Of a stretch of 64,000 bases of DNA, positions 54,117 to 64,000 are shown piece by piece; position 1 is the stretch's first letter, and the number at the start of each line of letters is the position of its first letter. The stretch is from Aquatica leii. Lineage: Eukaryota; Arthropoda; Insecta; Coleoptera; Lampyridae. The stretch spans positions 81,253,389 to 81,317,388 of the forward strand of contig CM069435.1 in assembly GCA_035610365.1 (NCBI GenBank), given 5' to 3'. The position numbers were made by a program, and so were the translations under genes. The notes beneath the pieces are model-generated. The model made no database searches. It was not told the DNA's origin and was given only the letters and a program-made list of their open reading frames with translations.

Positions 54117-54850
54117 TTATTGTTGTAACCTCACTTCGACAAGTTCAATTTGCCTCTTGCGATAGGTATCTAGTGTTTTTTGTTTCTTTCTATCATTTGA
54201 TGGAGTGTTTGAGGTAATTGATACTGAACCTGAAGAGCCACTTCGAGGTGATTCGGGAAAATCTATTCTTCTCGGTTCTTCTGTTGGGATTTCTGGCAAT
54301 ACAATTGTCGATTAAATTACATTGCTGATATTGACAGTCTTATCTTTAGCAAAAATTTCGTTTAATTTTTCAAAATATTTCCAACTGACTCTACCTCGTC
54401 CAGTTCGTGTTTTTTTTATTATTGTCTTTTATTTTGTTGAAGGTTGATTTCATGTTTTGCATTTGCGATCTAACATTACTCCATCAACACTATAACCATG
54501 ATTAATCATTACCTGCGAAATTTCTTCCCATAATGTTTTCTTTTTAATCTTAGAGTTACGAAAACGTGTAACACGCTTGTGATACTCATCTAATAAAAGT
54601 AGAGTAGAATTGTGAGTTCAATTAAAGTTATTACATATTTCCTCGTTTTCACAAGTATTATCTACTTCAACAAGCACGTGTGCCGCATTGCGCCCTGCAA
54701 GTTCTGTTATTGTATTGTAGTTGTTTCCATCATTCCCGGCATATAATAATTTATTAATAAAGGAATTAACGCAATAATCATATTACTATCTGTAGAAACG
54801 TAGTTGTCGTTAATTATAGTGTAGTCGTAATTTTTGAAATCATTAAATTG
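54117..54850 (-). pseudogene. Harbinger Myb/SANT-like DNA-binding protein, decayed
   Basis: Minus-strand frames give WEEISQVMINHGYSVDG, then DRKCK, TRTGRGRVSWKYFEKLNEIFAKDKTVN, and the 60-codon end EIPTEEPRRIDFPESP ... KTLDTYRKRQIELVEV. This is the Myb/trihelix partner protein of Harbinger transposons, convergent with the transposase. Stops interrupt it at several points. Confidence 0.75.
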
Positions 54851-55020
54851 GTTGTTCATATATCTGAAGTTAGTGTTTTAACTATTGCTGACCGATTCTG
54901 CATAAACTTTTTACGCTGAGTAAATTACTAAGCAGTTGTAAGTAAGCATCTACTTAGCGTCCCGTTTAGCGAAACCGCTGTTGAACGCAACCTAGCCGCT
55001 GACGTTCGCTAAACGCGTCC

Positions 55021-55229
55021 ATTGTTACTCGAAGTTCATCGTAACGATTAGTGTATGTTAAGAAATAAGAAGTGTAAAATTGCAGAATTTAATTACATGT
55101 TTGAATAATAACATTTAGTTTATTTTAGTAGCTCAAAAGATGTTGAAATAACACTTGTTGGAGAAGAAAGGATTGTTTTGGTTAATTTTATAGGTGTACA
55201 AGAACAAAGAAAATAGAAAACGTTTTTCA
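55021..55229. other. AT-rich DNA, no gene seen
   Basis: Nothing recognisable. Confidence 0.4.
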
Positions 55230-55825
55230 GTGTAGATTTTTTTTTTTAAATACTACAGTGGTTAACAATACTATGCCTTTTTATTTTTTATTTTCCATGC
55301 TGCGAGAATGAACATTGTTGGATTTGGCTCATTTTGGTTTGATTGCTGTTTAGTTCTGAGCTCGTAGCAATAAAATCAAGATTTGTTGCCACTGTACATG
55401 GTATACATTGCATTTAATGCACCGCCGTTGTATTTTGTTATCATTTCTTTGCACCAATGTACACGAGTCTTTTTTTGATAAATTGTTAAATCGTGTGAAA
55501 AAACAAATGTTTTTGACGGTTACATGTTGCAATATCTTATGTATGCTTATCTATCATACTAATACCCAAAAATGCCTCAATCTCACATAGATCACATGAC
55601 TATCAGTTTCTACCCAGCATCAATATTTTCTGGCACAACCACCGCTTTGAACGATCTTGTTTAAATTCATCCGCCAGCAAAGCACGGTCGTGTTTGAATT
55701 TACTAAACCATCTATATAGTGCAGCTATGGATGATGTTTCATTACCAAAACTCGCAGTAAGTTGATTGCCACACTGCTGGTGAGATAATCTAGGTCGAAA
55801 ATTGTCGCACGAAAAGGTTAACAAC
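55230..55825 (-). pseudogene. mariner transposase remnant
   Basis: The minus-strand frame at 55825-55603 contains an HTH-type stretch (LTASFGNETSSIAALYRWFSKFKHDRA, then LADEFKQDRSK) typical of mariner N-termini. Further on, 55430-55300 gives YTMYSGNKS*FYCYELRTKQQSNQNEPNP, the catalytic region around the first Asp of mariner in damaged form (GDESW replaced). The middle is deleted. Dead. Confidence 0.7.
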
Positions 55826-55829
55826 TCAA

Positions 55830-56880
55830 ATTATTTTTTTAGCAAAATAAAATGTTTAATTTACTATTAACAATATAAATAGCGTCTGTACAACAAAACG
55901 TTCTGATTAGGTATGCAGTCAGAAGTGTTAAACATTGCTAATACGCAGTTGAATTGCACCTAGCAACAGCAGTGTTACTAATTCTGAATAAATGCTTAGT
56001 AAAACCTATAAATACCGGCCAAGTACTTTCGCCGATTAGTGCCAAAACAACACAAACGCAAAAGTCAACGCTCGTCTCACTGCGTACTGCTTCTAATATT
56101 GGCGGTTTTTGACCGCGAGTCATAGAAACTACACCAAATCATCTTTTGACTTCAAATAAAAAGAATTGTGTAGTTTATTTGAATTATGATTACTTTGTTA
56201 TGTTCCAATAGAGGAGGTGGAGAAAAAAAAAGAAAAAAAATTATTAAGTTAATTACCAAGATGTCACGCTTACCTTTCGGCTAGCCTTACCGTAGATGGT
56301 CGTCGGGTAAAAGAAAATCGAAAGGAACAGAATCTTCTTTGGTAAGCGAAATGCCCAAATGCGCCACCTCTTCTCGAATTTTAGTCGCAGATAATAAGTC
56401 TAGGCAGGAGAAAAGGAGATCCTAGACCCGAGGTCCGCCAAAAGAAATAGAGCGAGAATAAACAATAATCATTTATTGAGTATATATATAGATTAAAAAA
56501 AAATTCCGGAAAGGAAAGAGCCATTCGACGGTTACGCCACTGGTATAATCACAAGATCAAATAACTTACACAACACAAAAAAAATGTAAAACAGAATATA
56601 AGATTAAAGCAGGTCTAAAATAGACTCTGGAAGCAAACAATTATGCGCTAAATATATTTCCGCGGCTACCGTAACCGGTAGCATATCCACCCGTGATCGC
56701 GCGTGAGAATTAGAAAAAAAACAACACCGCCCGTGGTCTTTGACGTCAAGTTCACGACCGGTAGTAAAATTGTCATTCAATTAGGTTACGACAAATAATA
56801 CGTTGCGAGCTCCCAAATTTCTACCATTTACAATTCCCGCACATTCTAGATTGAAATTTTTCTTTTACCTTAAAAATAGT
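55830..56880. other. Mixed DNA, no gene seen
   Basis: A GC-richer stretch at about 56250-56460 and 56640-56780 has no recognisable motif; it may be part of an old LTR or repeat. Confidence 0.4.
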
Positions 56881-56883
56881 AAG

Positions 56884-57040
56884 TTACGTTAAATATAGTA
56901 ATTAAATATATAGGCAGTTACATTAAGATTTACGTTAAATATAGTAATTAAACCTAGTTAATTCGAGAAAAATTTACGTTAAATATAGTACTCAAACATA
57001 ATTACGCAGATCAAAATTTACGTTAAATATAGTAATTAAA
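56884..57040 (+). repeat. Spaced repeat, four units
   Basis: A 23-bp core TTACGTTAAATATAGTAATTA recurs at 56884, 56930, 56974 and 57018, with about 22 bp of unlike sequence between; the third core is slightly diverged. A minisatellite with a conserved half unit. Confidence 0.85.
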
Positions 57041-57760
57041 CAGAATTAAATGCAGTAAAATAGGCGTACAGGATGTACAAAAGACAAAGTTCAAGACAAA
57101 ATTATTTCAATTACGAAGTCCGTATTGATTTCCTTTCATTTAATCCGTAGTGTGAGTTGCACTATTTATTACTCGTGATGCAGCGCAAGCAGCAGTCATG
57201 ACCCCGAAGCGCCTGGACAAAAGTGAGTCGATGTCTCAAACGTACGCTTAAAGATACTTATAAATACCTTTACGTTCCGAGTTTTTTTGTTTTTGGTATA
57301 AATCCTTCACCAGGTCACCTCGCTTTTAAACCCCAAGCTATAGAAAAGCGCCATCAAGCCACTGGGATCCTTTGCTCCGCTACGTTCATTACTTCATAGT
57401 TATAGTGATACAAAGAAAACTCAGCCAGAAAGCTTCGAAAGAGCTCGGAAGAAAACTCCGACAAACACGAAGAAAACAAAAGAGCTAAAACAGCAAATAT
57501 TAGTTGGTACGTCTCCCCCATTAACCACGTGCGAATACTAACGTACTTTACGATTTTACGTCAAAATACGTGGATATTTTGTTTGATAAATAGGACATTT
57601 GATCGGATTCATTAAGGATTTCCATCCGTCTTTGCCACGTCTATTACACCGCAAACCACCAAATAAAGGGAATTTCGTAGATGGCCGACTACTCTCGAGC
57701 GCCCTCTGCGAGCATAACTTGAAGAATATAGCTTGAGGTCAAGTATTTCACACGATTAAA
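57041..57760. other. Mixed DNA, no gene seen
   Basis: Nothing recognisable. Confidence 0.4.
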
Positions 57761-57762
57761 GG

Positions 57763-57915
57763 CAAGGTTGCCTAACTATCAGGCGAATTTATGCCCAAAT
57801 ACGAATTTACACGTTACAACTTTTATTATTTAAAAATTACATATAAGTTAATCTAGAAAAAAGTTAAATGCAAGGTTGCTTAACTATCAGGCGAATTTAT
57901 GCCCAAATACGAATT
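57763..57915 (+). repeat. 45-bp direct repeat pair
   Basis: CAAGGTTGC(C/T)TAACTATCAGG...ATGCCCAAATACGAATTT occurs at 57763-57807 and 57871-57915, 108 bp apart, with one visible difference. Confidence 0.85.
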
Positions 57916-58802
57916 TTGTCGACAAATTTTTTATTTTGTGCAAGCATTGGTTGGTTTGCTAAAATCTACAAAAACAAATTTGACTTTGAAATACCATTCA
58001 GCTTTTTGTATAGAAAACAATGTCTTTTAAACATATTCAAGCACCCACAAATTAGCTTTACAAATATAGTTTATAACTGAAACTTTGGCTCAGTCTATGC
58101 AATGTTTTTGTAACAAATTACGAATGTTTATTACTAGACTAAAGGACAGTTCTGTTAAAACTCATGGTGTTTCTCTTTTTGCATTTACCTCGTATTACTT
58201 CAAATTTTGGAATTTTTCGATACATTTTTGTTACCATTTCTAATGTAGTTTTAAATAAATAGCGGTCTGATGACTTAAACATATCTATAGCACGAAACGT
58301 TGCTTTAAAAATGACTAGAAATGATTTCATTGCTCCTTCTGAAAAAAGGACTTAAACGGTAACAAAAAGATTTCTCAGTTTTAGTGTTTCTAATTTAGTC
58401 AATTGCTTAATAGCGGTAGATCTCTTATTTTTTAAGAATTTTTTCACGCGTCTCGGCTATCAGACAAAGAAAAATAATCTAAACAATTTGATTCGTGTGC
58501 AACGTTTCGACTTAAAGATGAATGTTCTCAAATTTGTTTGACAATTAAGAAAAATCGTCTCTGTTTAAGCGTTTTGTGCTAAATTGTTCTAAAGTGATCT
58601 GCACTTTTTAAACGCAAATTTTGCAATCAGCTTAAACATAAAATTTAGTATACAAATGCAAATACAAATGTAAGTTTTGAGTATCATTGTTAAAATTTAC
58701 ATTATTACTATGTTTTGTTATGAAAATAATTTCCGCTGTTAATCTTTTTCTGTAATTTGGTTCAACATCTAAAATTGTGTCCCGTTTCAACATGGTGTAG
58801 TG

Positions 58803-59650
58803 CTAATGCTGATTCAGTTTTTTTCTTTTCACAATTATATTTGTGTTTTTTATTCGGTTAAGTGTTTTTTGTTTTATTTGTCCTACATAACATTTACTGC
58901 AGTTTAAACAATCGATCTTATAGGCAACACTATATCGGTCAAGCATGTTAGTTTTATCTTTGATTTTTGTGTACAGTATGTTGTAGATGTTATTTCTGTT
59001 ATAAGTAGCTAATGGCATGTTGGTTGTTTTTAATATTTAAATGATTTTTTTAGTTAGTAGTGGTAAGCGTGAAGTAAACTTGAATTAGAGGCGTTTGGTG
59101 GTGGTGGAATAGTGTTAATTACGTTACTGTTAAATAGTATTGGGTTAATCATGTGGTTAGAGTAGTTGTTATTGCGGAGTATCCTTTTTAGAATGTGAAA
59201 GTTTTTATTGTGGAATTGTGGACTACTAAGTTTAATTATTTTCATTGATTTAATAATATTAATTTTCTGGTGGTGAGGATGTTTTAATAAGTAATTAATA
59301 GTCTTATTAGACACCATTGGTTTGGTGTACCATTCCGTAAATAAACCGTTTGTGTTGGGATCTTTGCAAAGTTTAACATCTAAAAAGGGTACTTAAACAA
59401 CCACCTTTTTCTAATTCAAACGTAAATTTAAGGTATAGCCATTGAAAATGTTTAGAGTATAGTCAATTTCACTGTTAGGAATACATGTTATAATGTCATC
59501 AACATAACATCGTAAGAATGTTAGTTGGTAATTAAAGTTTTTAAGACATCCATTACCTACCTTAATTTGCAGTATCAAGCTATTCGTACCGTACGTCGTT
59601 CTAGAAGTTTTAGCAACAGTTTTGTCTAATTTTTGCGGAAAAGCTTATAG
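58803..59650 (-). pseudogene. Penelope-like retroelement: RT end and GIY-YIG endonuclease
   Basis: Reading the minus strand from right to left gives FNYQLTFLRCYVDDIITCIP (RT active site YVDD intact), PFLDVKLCKD, FTEWYTKPMVSNKTINYLLKHP, and PQFHNKNFHILKRILRNNNY. After a break it gives YSVAYKIDCLNCSKCYVGQIKQKTLNRI, the start of the GIY-YIG endonuclease with its Cys pair. That order (RT then GIY-YIG) is specific to Penelope-like elements. Frames shift and the element is truncated at both sides. Confidence 0.85.
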
Positions 59651-59774
59651 ATTCGGTAAAACTCTTGTTCTTAATTCTAACGGAAGAAATGGATACCTAA
59701 ACATTAATTTGGCTTTCGAAAATTACACTACAATACAAGTCACTGAGTCTGTCATATAGTTAATAAAATTTTTG

Positions 59775-60400
59775 GAATTGATCTAGAAGGAGTAGAGGAA
59801 AGCTAGTGGAATTGGCAAACCAGAAGAAATCAAAAATACCGGGTCCGAAGAAATACCTGAAATAGATATGACAGTTAAAAATAGCACTAACACAAATGAA
59901 GACATACAAAACCCCAAAAGAAGACAATATTACTACCAAAATGCTTAAAGCGCGAGGAAGAACTCTAGAAAAGGCAATGCTGTAACTGATAAATCAATGC
60001 GTTACAGAAGGGAGCATACTCAAATCGTGGCAAAACGCGGAAGTACTTCTGATTTACAAAAAGGGCGATAGCGCAAATCTAAAAAATTACCGACGTATCT
60101 GCTTTTTGTCGGTATACTATAAACTACTCACCAATCGATCCAGGCTAAGCTCAACTTCTATCAATTATTTGAACAAGCAGGCTTCAGAAAAGGTTACAGC
60201 GCAAACAACCTCATACAAATAACTCAAACGCTTATTGAAAGATGTACTAAATATAACATCCCACTTCACATTGCATTTATTGACTACCATAAACATTTGG
60301 ATTCTGTTGAAACCTGGGCAGTACTAGAAGGAATGGCAAAAACGCTGATCGATTAACGATATATTAGGCTTATCAAGCATATATAGATACGAGCGATAAA
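59775..60400 (+). pseudogene. RTE-like LINE RT fragment
   Basis: In shifting frames: NAEVLLIYKKGDSANLKNYRRI, FLSVYYKLLTN, FEQAGFRKGYSANN, LIQITQTLIERCTKYNIPLHIAFIDY and SVETWAVLEGMA. This is the first half of a reverse transcriptase. The active site and the rest are gone. Truncated and dead. Confidence 0.8.
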
Positions 60401-60689
60401 ATATCAGTAGAGAGAAAAGTGCGACAAAGACCTGTAACAAATAACATGTTTTTCAACATCACTAAAATGTGTAATGATGTTTAATATTTTTTAATCAATT
60501 AGTAACACTTGTACTTGTTGAGTTACAACAACATCAACATAGAAACCTTAGTCTGAGACACGTGGAAGTGAAAACTAAAAATATTTTTAACATAATATAA
60601 TATTCAATGTTTGGAATGTAAATATATAATGCATATTGTACTATAAATTAAACTATAAAACCCAAAATAACATTTTATTTTTGTACCCT

Positions 60690-62600
60690 ATATGGACGTC
60701 AGATATGAGGTCCAGTCCTTCCATTCCTTTCGGTTCTTTGTGTCCAGCGCTTTCTGGGTCTGCTTTTTTTCTCTTTCGTTCTTTTGATGTCTCTATGATC
60801 TTTTTTAGTAACGATTGTTTGATTCTTATCATATGTCTATATCATTTTAGTTGTTTTATTTTTATGAAGTCTATTATTCATTCTTCTCTTAAAGTAGGTC
60901 TTATTTCTTCATTTGTCTTCTTTCATTTTATAACTTCCTCAATTTTTTTCAGAAACTGCATTTTTGCTGAATTGATCATGTTTTCGTGCTTTTTGTTTAT
61001 AGTCCGTGCCTCACTGCCGTAAGTTAGTGTTCGTCTTGCTATGTTATTGTATACTTTTAGCTTCACTTCTTTGTCTATTTTTTGTTTCTGTAGTATTAAT
61101 TTGTTTATAGCATAGTTCATCGTTTTCTTTTTTCTTTGTTTAATGTCAATTTCTATTCTTCTATCATCTGTTATTACTGAGGCGTGATATTCTATTGCTG
61201 TAACTACTTCTATTGTATTCCCATTTATTTCTACATTTCTTATCTTTCCAGTTTTTTGTTATTTATAATCAGTATTTTTGTTTTGTTAGTATTTACCTCC
61301 ATTCCCATGTTCTCAATTTTTTTCTATCTGCTATAAATATTGTATCGTATGCATTGATTATCTACTTTGATTGGCCTTAGTTGGTGATGTCCAATTTGTG
61401 ATTGTAGATGCTTTGATTTCTTTCTTGTGTTTAATAAAATTTTGTGCATTATAGTTATGAATAGTAGTGGGCTAAAACTATCTCTTTGTTGTAATTATTT
61501 TGTCATAAAAAATGCGTCAGATACTTCTTCGTTCATCTGTACTTTTTCTTTAACTGCCTGGGAAATGTTCTTAATACTGCTTATAATAATGAAGTTTTTT
61601 TGACATCTGTAATTCTAACATATATCTACATATGTTGCTTTTTTTATATTATCGAAAACAACTTTCAGATCTATTGAATGTAACAAACATTTTACGTCCT
61701 ATTTATATTGTTTTTTCTATTGTATTATTATTATTATTATTATTATATGTAAATTGTCTTCTGTTTGTTTACCTTGTCTGTACGCTGATTGTTCCTCGGC
61801 CAGTTTATGTACTATGTAGTGTGTAAGTTTTTTTTTTGTAGAATCTTCGTATACATTTTGAAAACTGTAGAAGGCAGACAAATTGCTATATAATTATCGC
61901 AATTCCTCGTTTCTCTTTTTTAATAGATAGGTATGATTAAGTTGTTTTTCCAATACTTTAGATTTTGCTTACTTTCCAATAGTTTTCTGAATATTTAATG
62001 TAACCATATCTTTCCGTTCAGCCCCATGAATTTTATTATTTCTGTCTCAACACCATCTACTCTCTTTTTTCTGCTTTTTCTAGTTTAAGTGACCTTATTG
62101 CCTCACCCACTTCTGACATTTAAATTTAAATTTTGTTTTCGTGTAGTTTTTCATCTGTTTCCTCATATTCGTCTTGCGCTTGCTGTTAATTACGATTCTC
62201 TTTAAACTTTTCGTTGTAGTATTCTTTCCATACTTGTAGGATTTCATATCTTTACGTTTTCAATTTGTTGTTTTTGTTTCTTATTCTTTTTATTTCTTCT
62301 TAACTTTTTTACTAATCCCCAAGAATGCTTATTATTTTTTATATACAATTCATCTATTTCCCGTTCAAAGTGTTTCCAGCATTGACTTATTGCTTTTCTT
62401 ATTTCTATTTTAGCCTTTTTTATGTATTTTTCTCTGCTCTGCATTATTATTTTGTATCCATTCGCCGAATTTTTCCAAGCTGTGTTTGCAGTGCTCCCTA
62501 CTCATCGGAGATTGTTCTATATCTGCGTTTGCTAGTTTTTTGAGAATCTACTTGCCTTCATTATCTTGAGTAGCTTTTCCTGTAATTTGATTTCTTCATT
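60690..62600 (-). pseudogene. LINE RT remnant (RTE-like), strongly decayed
   Basis: On the minus strand 62444-62244 is Lys-rich (KYIKKAKIEIRKAIS, HSWGLVKKL), as in the linker before RT. Then LQRDSFSPLLFITIMHKI (about 61480), TIFIADRKKIENMGMEVNTNKTKILIINN (about 61280), and the 65-codon stretch 61120-60923 NYAINKLILQKQKIDKEVKLKVYNNIARRTLTYGSEARTINKKHENMINSAKMQFLKKIE in pieces. The end near 60700 reads RKRW-like plus EWKDWTSYL. The coding strand is purine-rich over 60.7-63.4 kb. Many stops. Confidence 0.7.
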
Positions 62601-63430
62601 GCGTTGTGAATCTTTCGTCTATCTAGGTTAGTCTTCATTTAAGCCTTTTTCCGTTTCCTTTTGTTTTCTTTTAATCGTACCTTTTTCACTCTGTTTCCTT
62701 CTCAAAGGTGTTTCTTCTGTCCTTGTTATTCAGTTGTTTTAGTTTTTGTAGTAAAACTGTCACTCCGTTTATCAGCAGTTTATTATATCTTAATATAACA
62801 CGGTGTACGTTTTTTCTGTATTGTTTCATATATGTTATCAATTCTTTTCTTTTTTCCTTAATTTATTTTGAATAGTCTTCCTCTACGAATGTTTTGGTGC
62901 TTTTTAGTTTTTTTAATGATTTTAAAATCTGTCTTTTTATTTCAATCTCTTAACTCTATACTTATTGTTTTTCCCCCTGCTGTTCATTTCTTATTCTTTT
63001 TATCTCTGTTATCTCTTTCCTCCTACTTTCTCTTTCAGTAGTATGCGATTCAAGTCAGTTGACTCTTCTACGCCGTAGATAATTATTTTATTTTTCTTAT
63101 TTCTGTTTCTAATCTGTTTATCTTGTTTTCTTGCAGTTCTAGACTTTGTTTCATTATATTATTTTTTGTAATTAGATTGCATTATCCTTTTCTAATTTAT
63201 TGGAAATTATCATACTTTATTTACATTCTTCTATATTTTTTAGTTTACTGTTTATTTCTTTTAAAAGTTCTATCATACTCTGCGGTTTCACTATGTTTTA
63301 TTCCATTTTGAATAAAGTCATTTACATGTGATAGTTGAAAGAGTGTAAATCTGATTTTATTTCCGTAGGCTAATTCGACACGATAATGGGCTGACCCGGA
63401 ACGAATTCCGAAGAGGTTCTCGCCCACTTC
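62601..63430 (-). pseudogene. Possible N-terminal part of the same LINE
   Basis: The minus strand stays very purine-rich (Lys/Glu/Arg codons) and includes a 60-codon open frame (63427-63245) with LAYGNKIRFTLFQLSHVNDFIQNG. This could be ORF1 or the upstream part of the LINE 60690-62600. No firm motif. Confidence 0.35.
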
Positions 63431-64000
63431 TTGCCGTCTTTTGAAAGTTGGTATAAAAGGTTTTGAATCTATTAATCACTTATTTATTATTCTTAATATT
63501 GGTTCATAATTATTAATTAAAACAAAGATTTATTTTTTTACACTACAAGTTTCTTATTATATTGTTATGCTTCTATTTTTGTTTGCCCTTATTTTTGTTT
63601 ATTTAGAATTTACATTTGTTAAGTTTTTTTTTAAATACTTTAATGAACTATTTCTCTACTTAATTCTAATCCTACCTTATTTATTACACTTCTTACTCCT
63701 GTCCACTTGTTTTTTTTTCAATTTCCTTCCTTCTTAAATTCTTAATTCATAAATCACCCGCAAATAGCAATTGTTTCCCACCTCTAACACGTAGACATCA
63801 CCTTTTGAACCTTCAAAAATCATAATTTTTTAACAATGTTTTTTTACGTTATTGCAAATTAAATAATATCAACTTTTAAAATATTTAATACTTATTAAAT
63901 TTTTTTTTCTTATTTACTTAACTATTGAAAATGCAATAAACTGTATGTAATTTTACAGAAACATGCTGTTATTTTTTTATTACATTTATAACAATTATAA
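63431..64000. other. AT-rich DNA, no gene seen
   Basis: Nothing recognisable to the window end. Confidence 0.4.

Larger units (their letters stand above)
52900..55020 (+). mobile_element. PIF/Harbinger element, two genes
   Basis: Imperfect terminal inverted repeats GG(C/A)CGCGTTTAGCGA at both ends, with further CGTTTAGCG sub-repeats inside, flanked by ATT (52897-52899 and 55021-55023). It has a rightward transposase and a leftward Myb/SANT-like gene, the standard PIF/Harbinger pair. Length 2121 bp. Confidence 0.85.

Noticed and set aside
56884..57040. CRISPR array
   Set aside because: Eukaryotic context, only four cores, one diverged, AT-rich spacers and no associated genes.

Overview
The window is AT-rich eukaryotic chromosomal DNA, most likely from an insect (beetle-like in style, but the order cannot be fixed from sequence alone). 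The reasons are very short GT-AG introns, a TATA/initiator heat-shock promoter, and a dense mix of transposons typical of arthropods: pogo/Tigger, hAT MITE, Tc1/mariner, PIF/Harbinger, several LINE clades, Penelope and Ty3/gypsy. I see no intact ordinary host gene.

The outstanding object is an 11,173-bp element at 4821-15993. It is flanked by a perfect 6-bp target duplication (AACTTA), begins AGTAGGGTAAG and ends with the complement. It is built as two inverted arms of about 4.2 kb around a 2.7-kb single-copy centre. The 6-bp duplication and AG...CT termini are those of Maverick/Polinton elements. The centre carries a leftward virion module: a pVI-like basic membrane-active protein, an adenain-like cysteine protease, a penton/minor-capsid-like protein, a 53-aa basic protein and a major-capsid-like protein with a 51-bp intron. 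Both arms carry two tandem pairs of paralogues (two secreted/membrane proteins and two CxxC proteins), a two-part unknown gene, a conserved 72-aa protein, a VQGF-type protein, a tRNA-like Pol III unit and minisatellites. No DNA polymerase, integrase or packaging ATPase is visible, so it looks like a non-autonomous, inverted-duplicated derivative of a virus-like element. The arms differ by roughly 1% and have decayed independently.

Left of the element (1-4814) is AT-rich DNA with one pogo/Tigger pseudogene split by an hAT MITE. To the right, 16.0-31.3 kb is mostly AT-rich DNA holding an orphan heat-shock promoter (about 16.64-16.80 kb), a jockey-like RT fragment, a 1-kb fold-back repeat and a 3.8-kb Tc1/mariner-superfamily element with a nested inverted-repeat element.

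From 31.3 to 64 kb the DNA is largely retroelement and transposon remains. These are four LINE pseudogenes between 31.3 and 39.2 kb, a very young Ty3/gypsy element with 1032-bp LTRs (41507-48736), a CR1/L2-like LINE (about 49.8-52.5 kb), a PIF/Harbinger element with both its genes (52900-55020), a mariner pseudogene, a Penelope-like fragment with a GIY-YIG domain, and two RTE-like fragments. Family assignments rest on motifs read by eye and remembered family features; no search was run.
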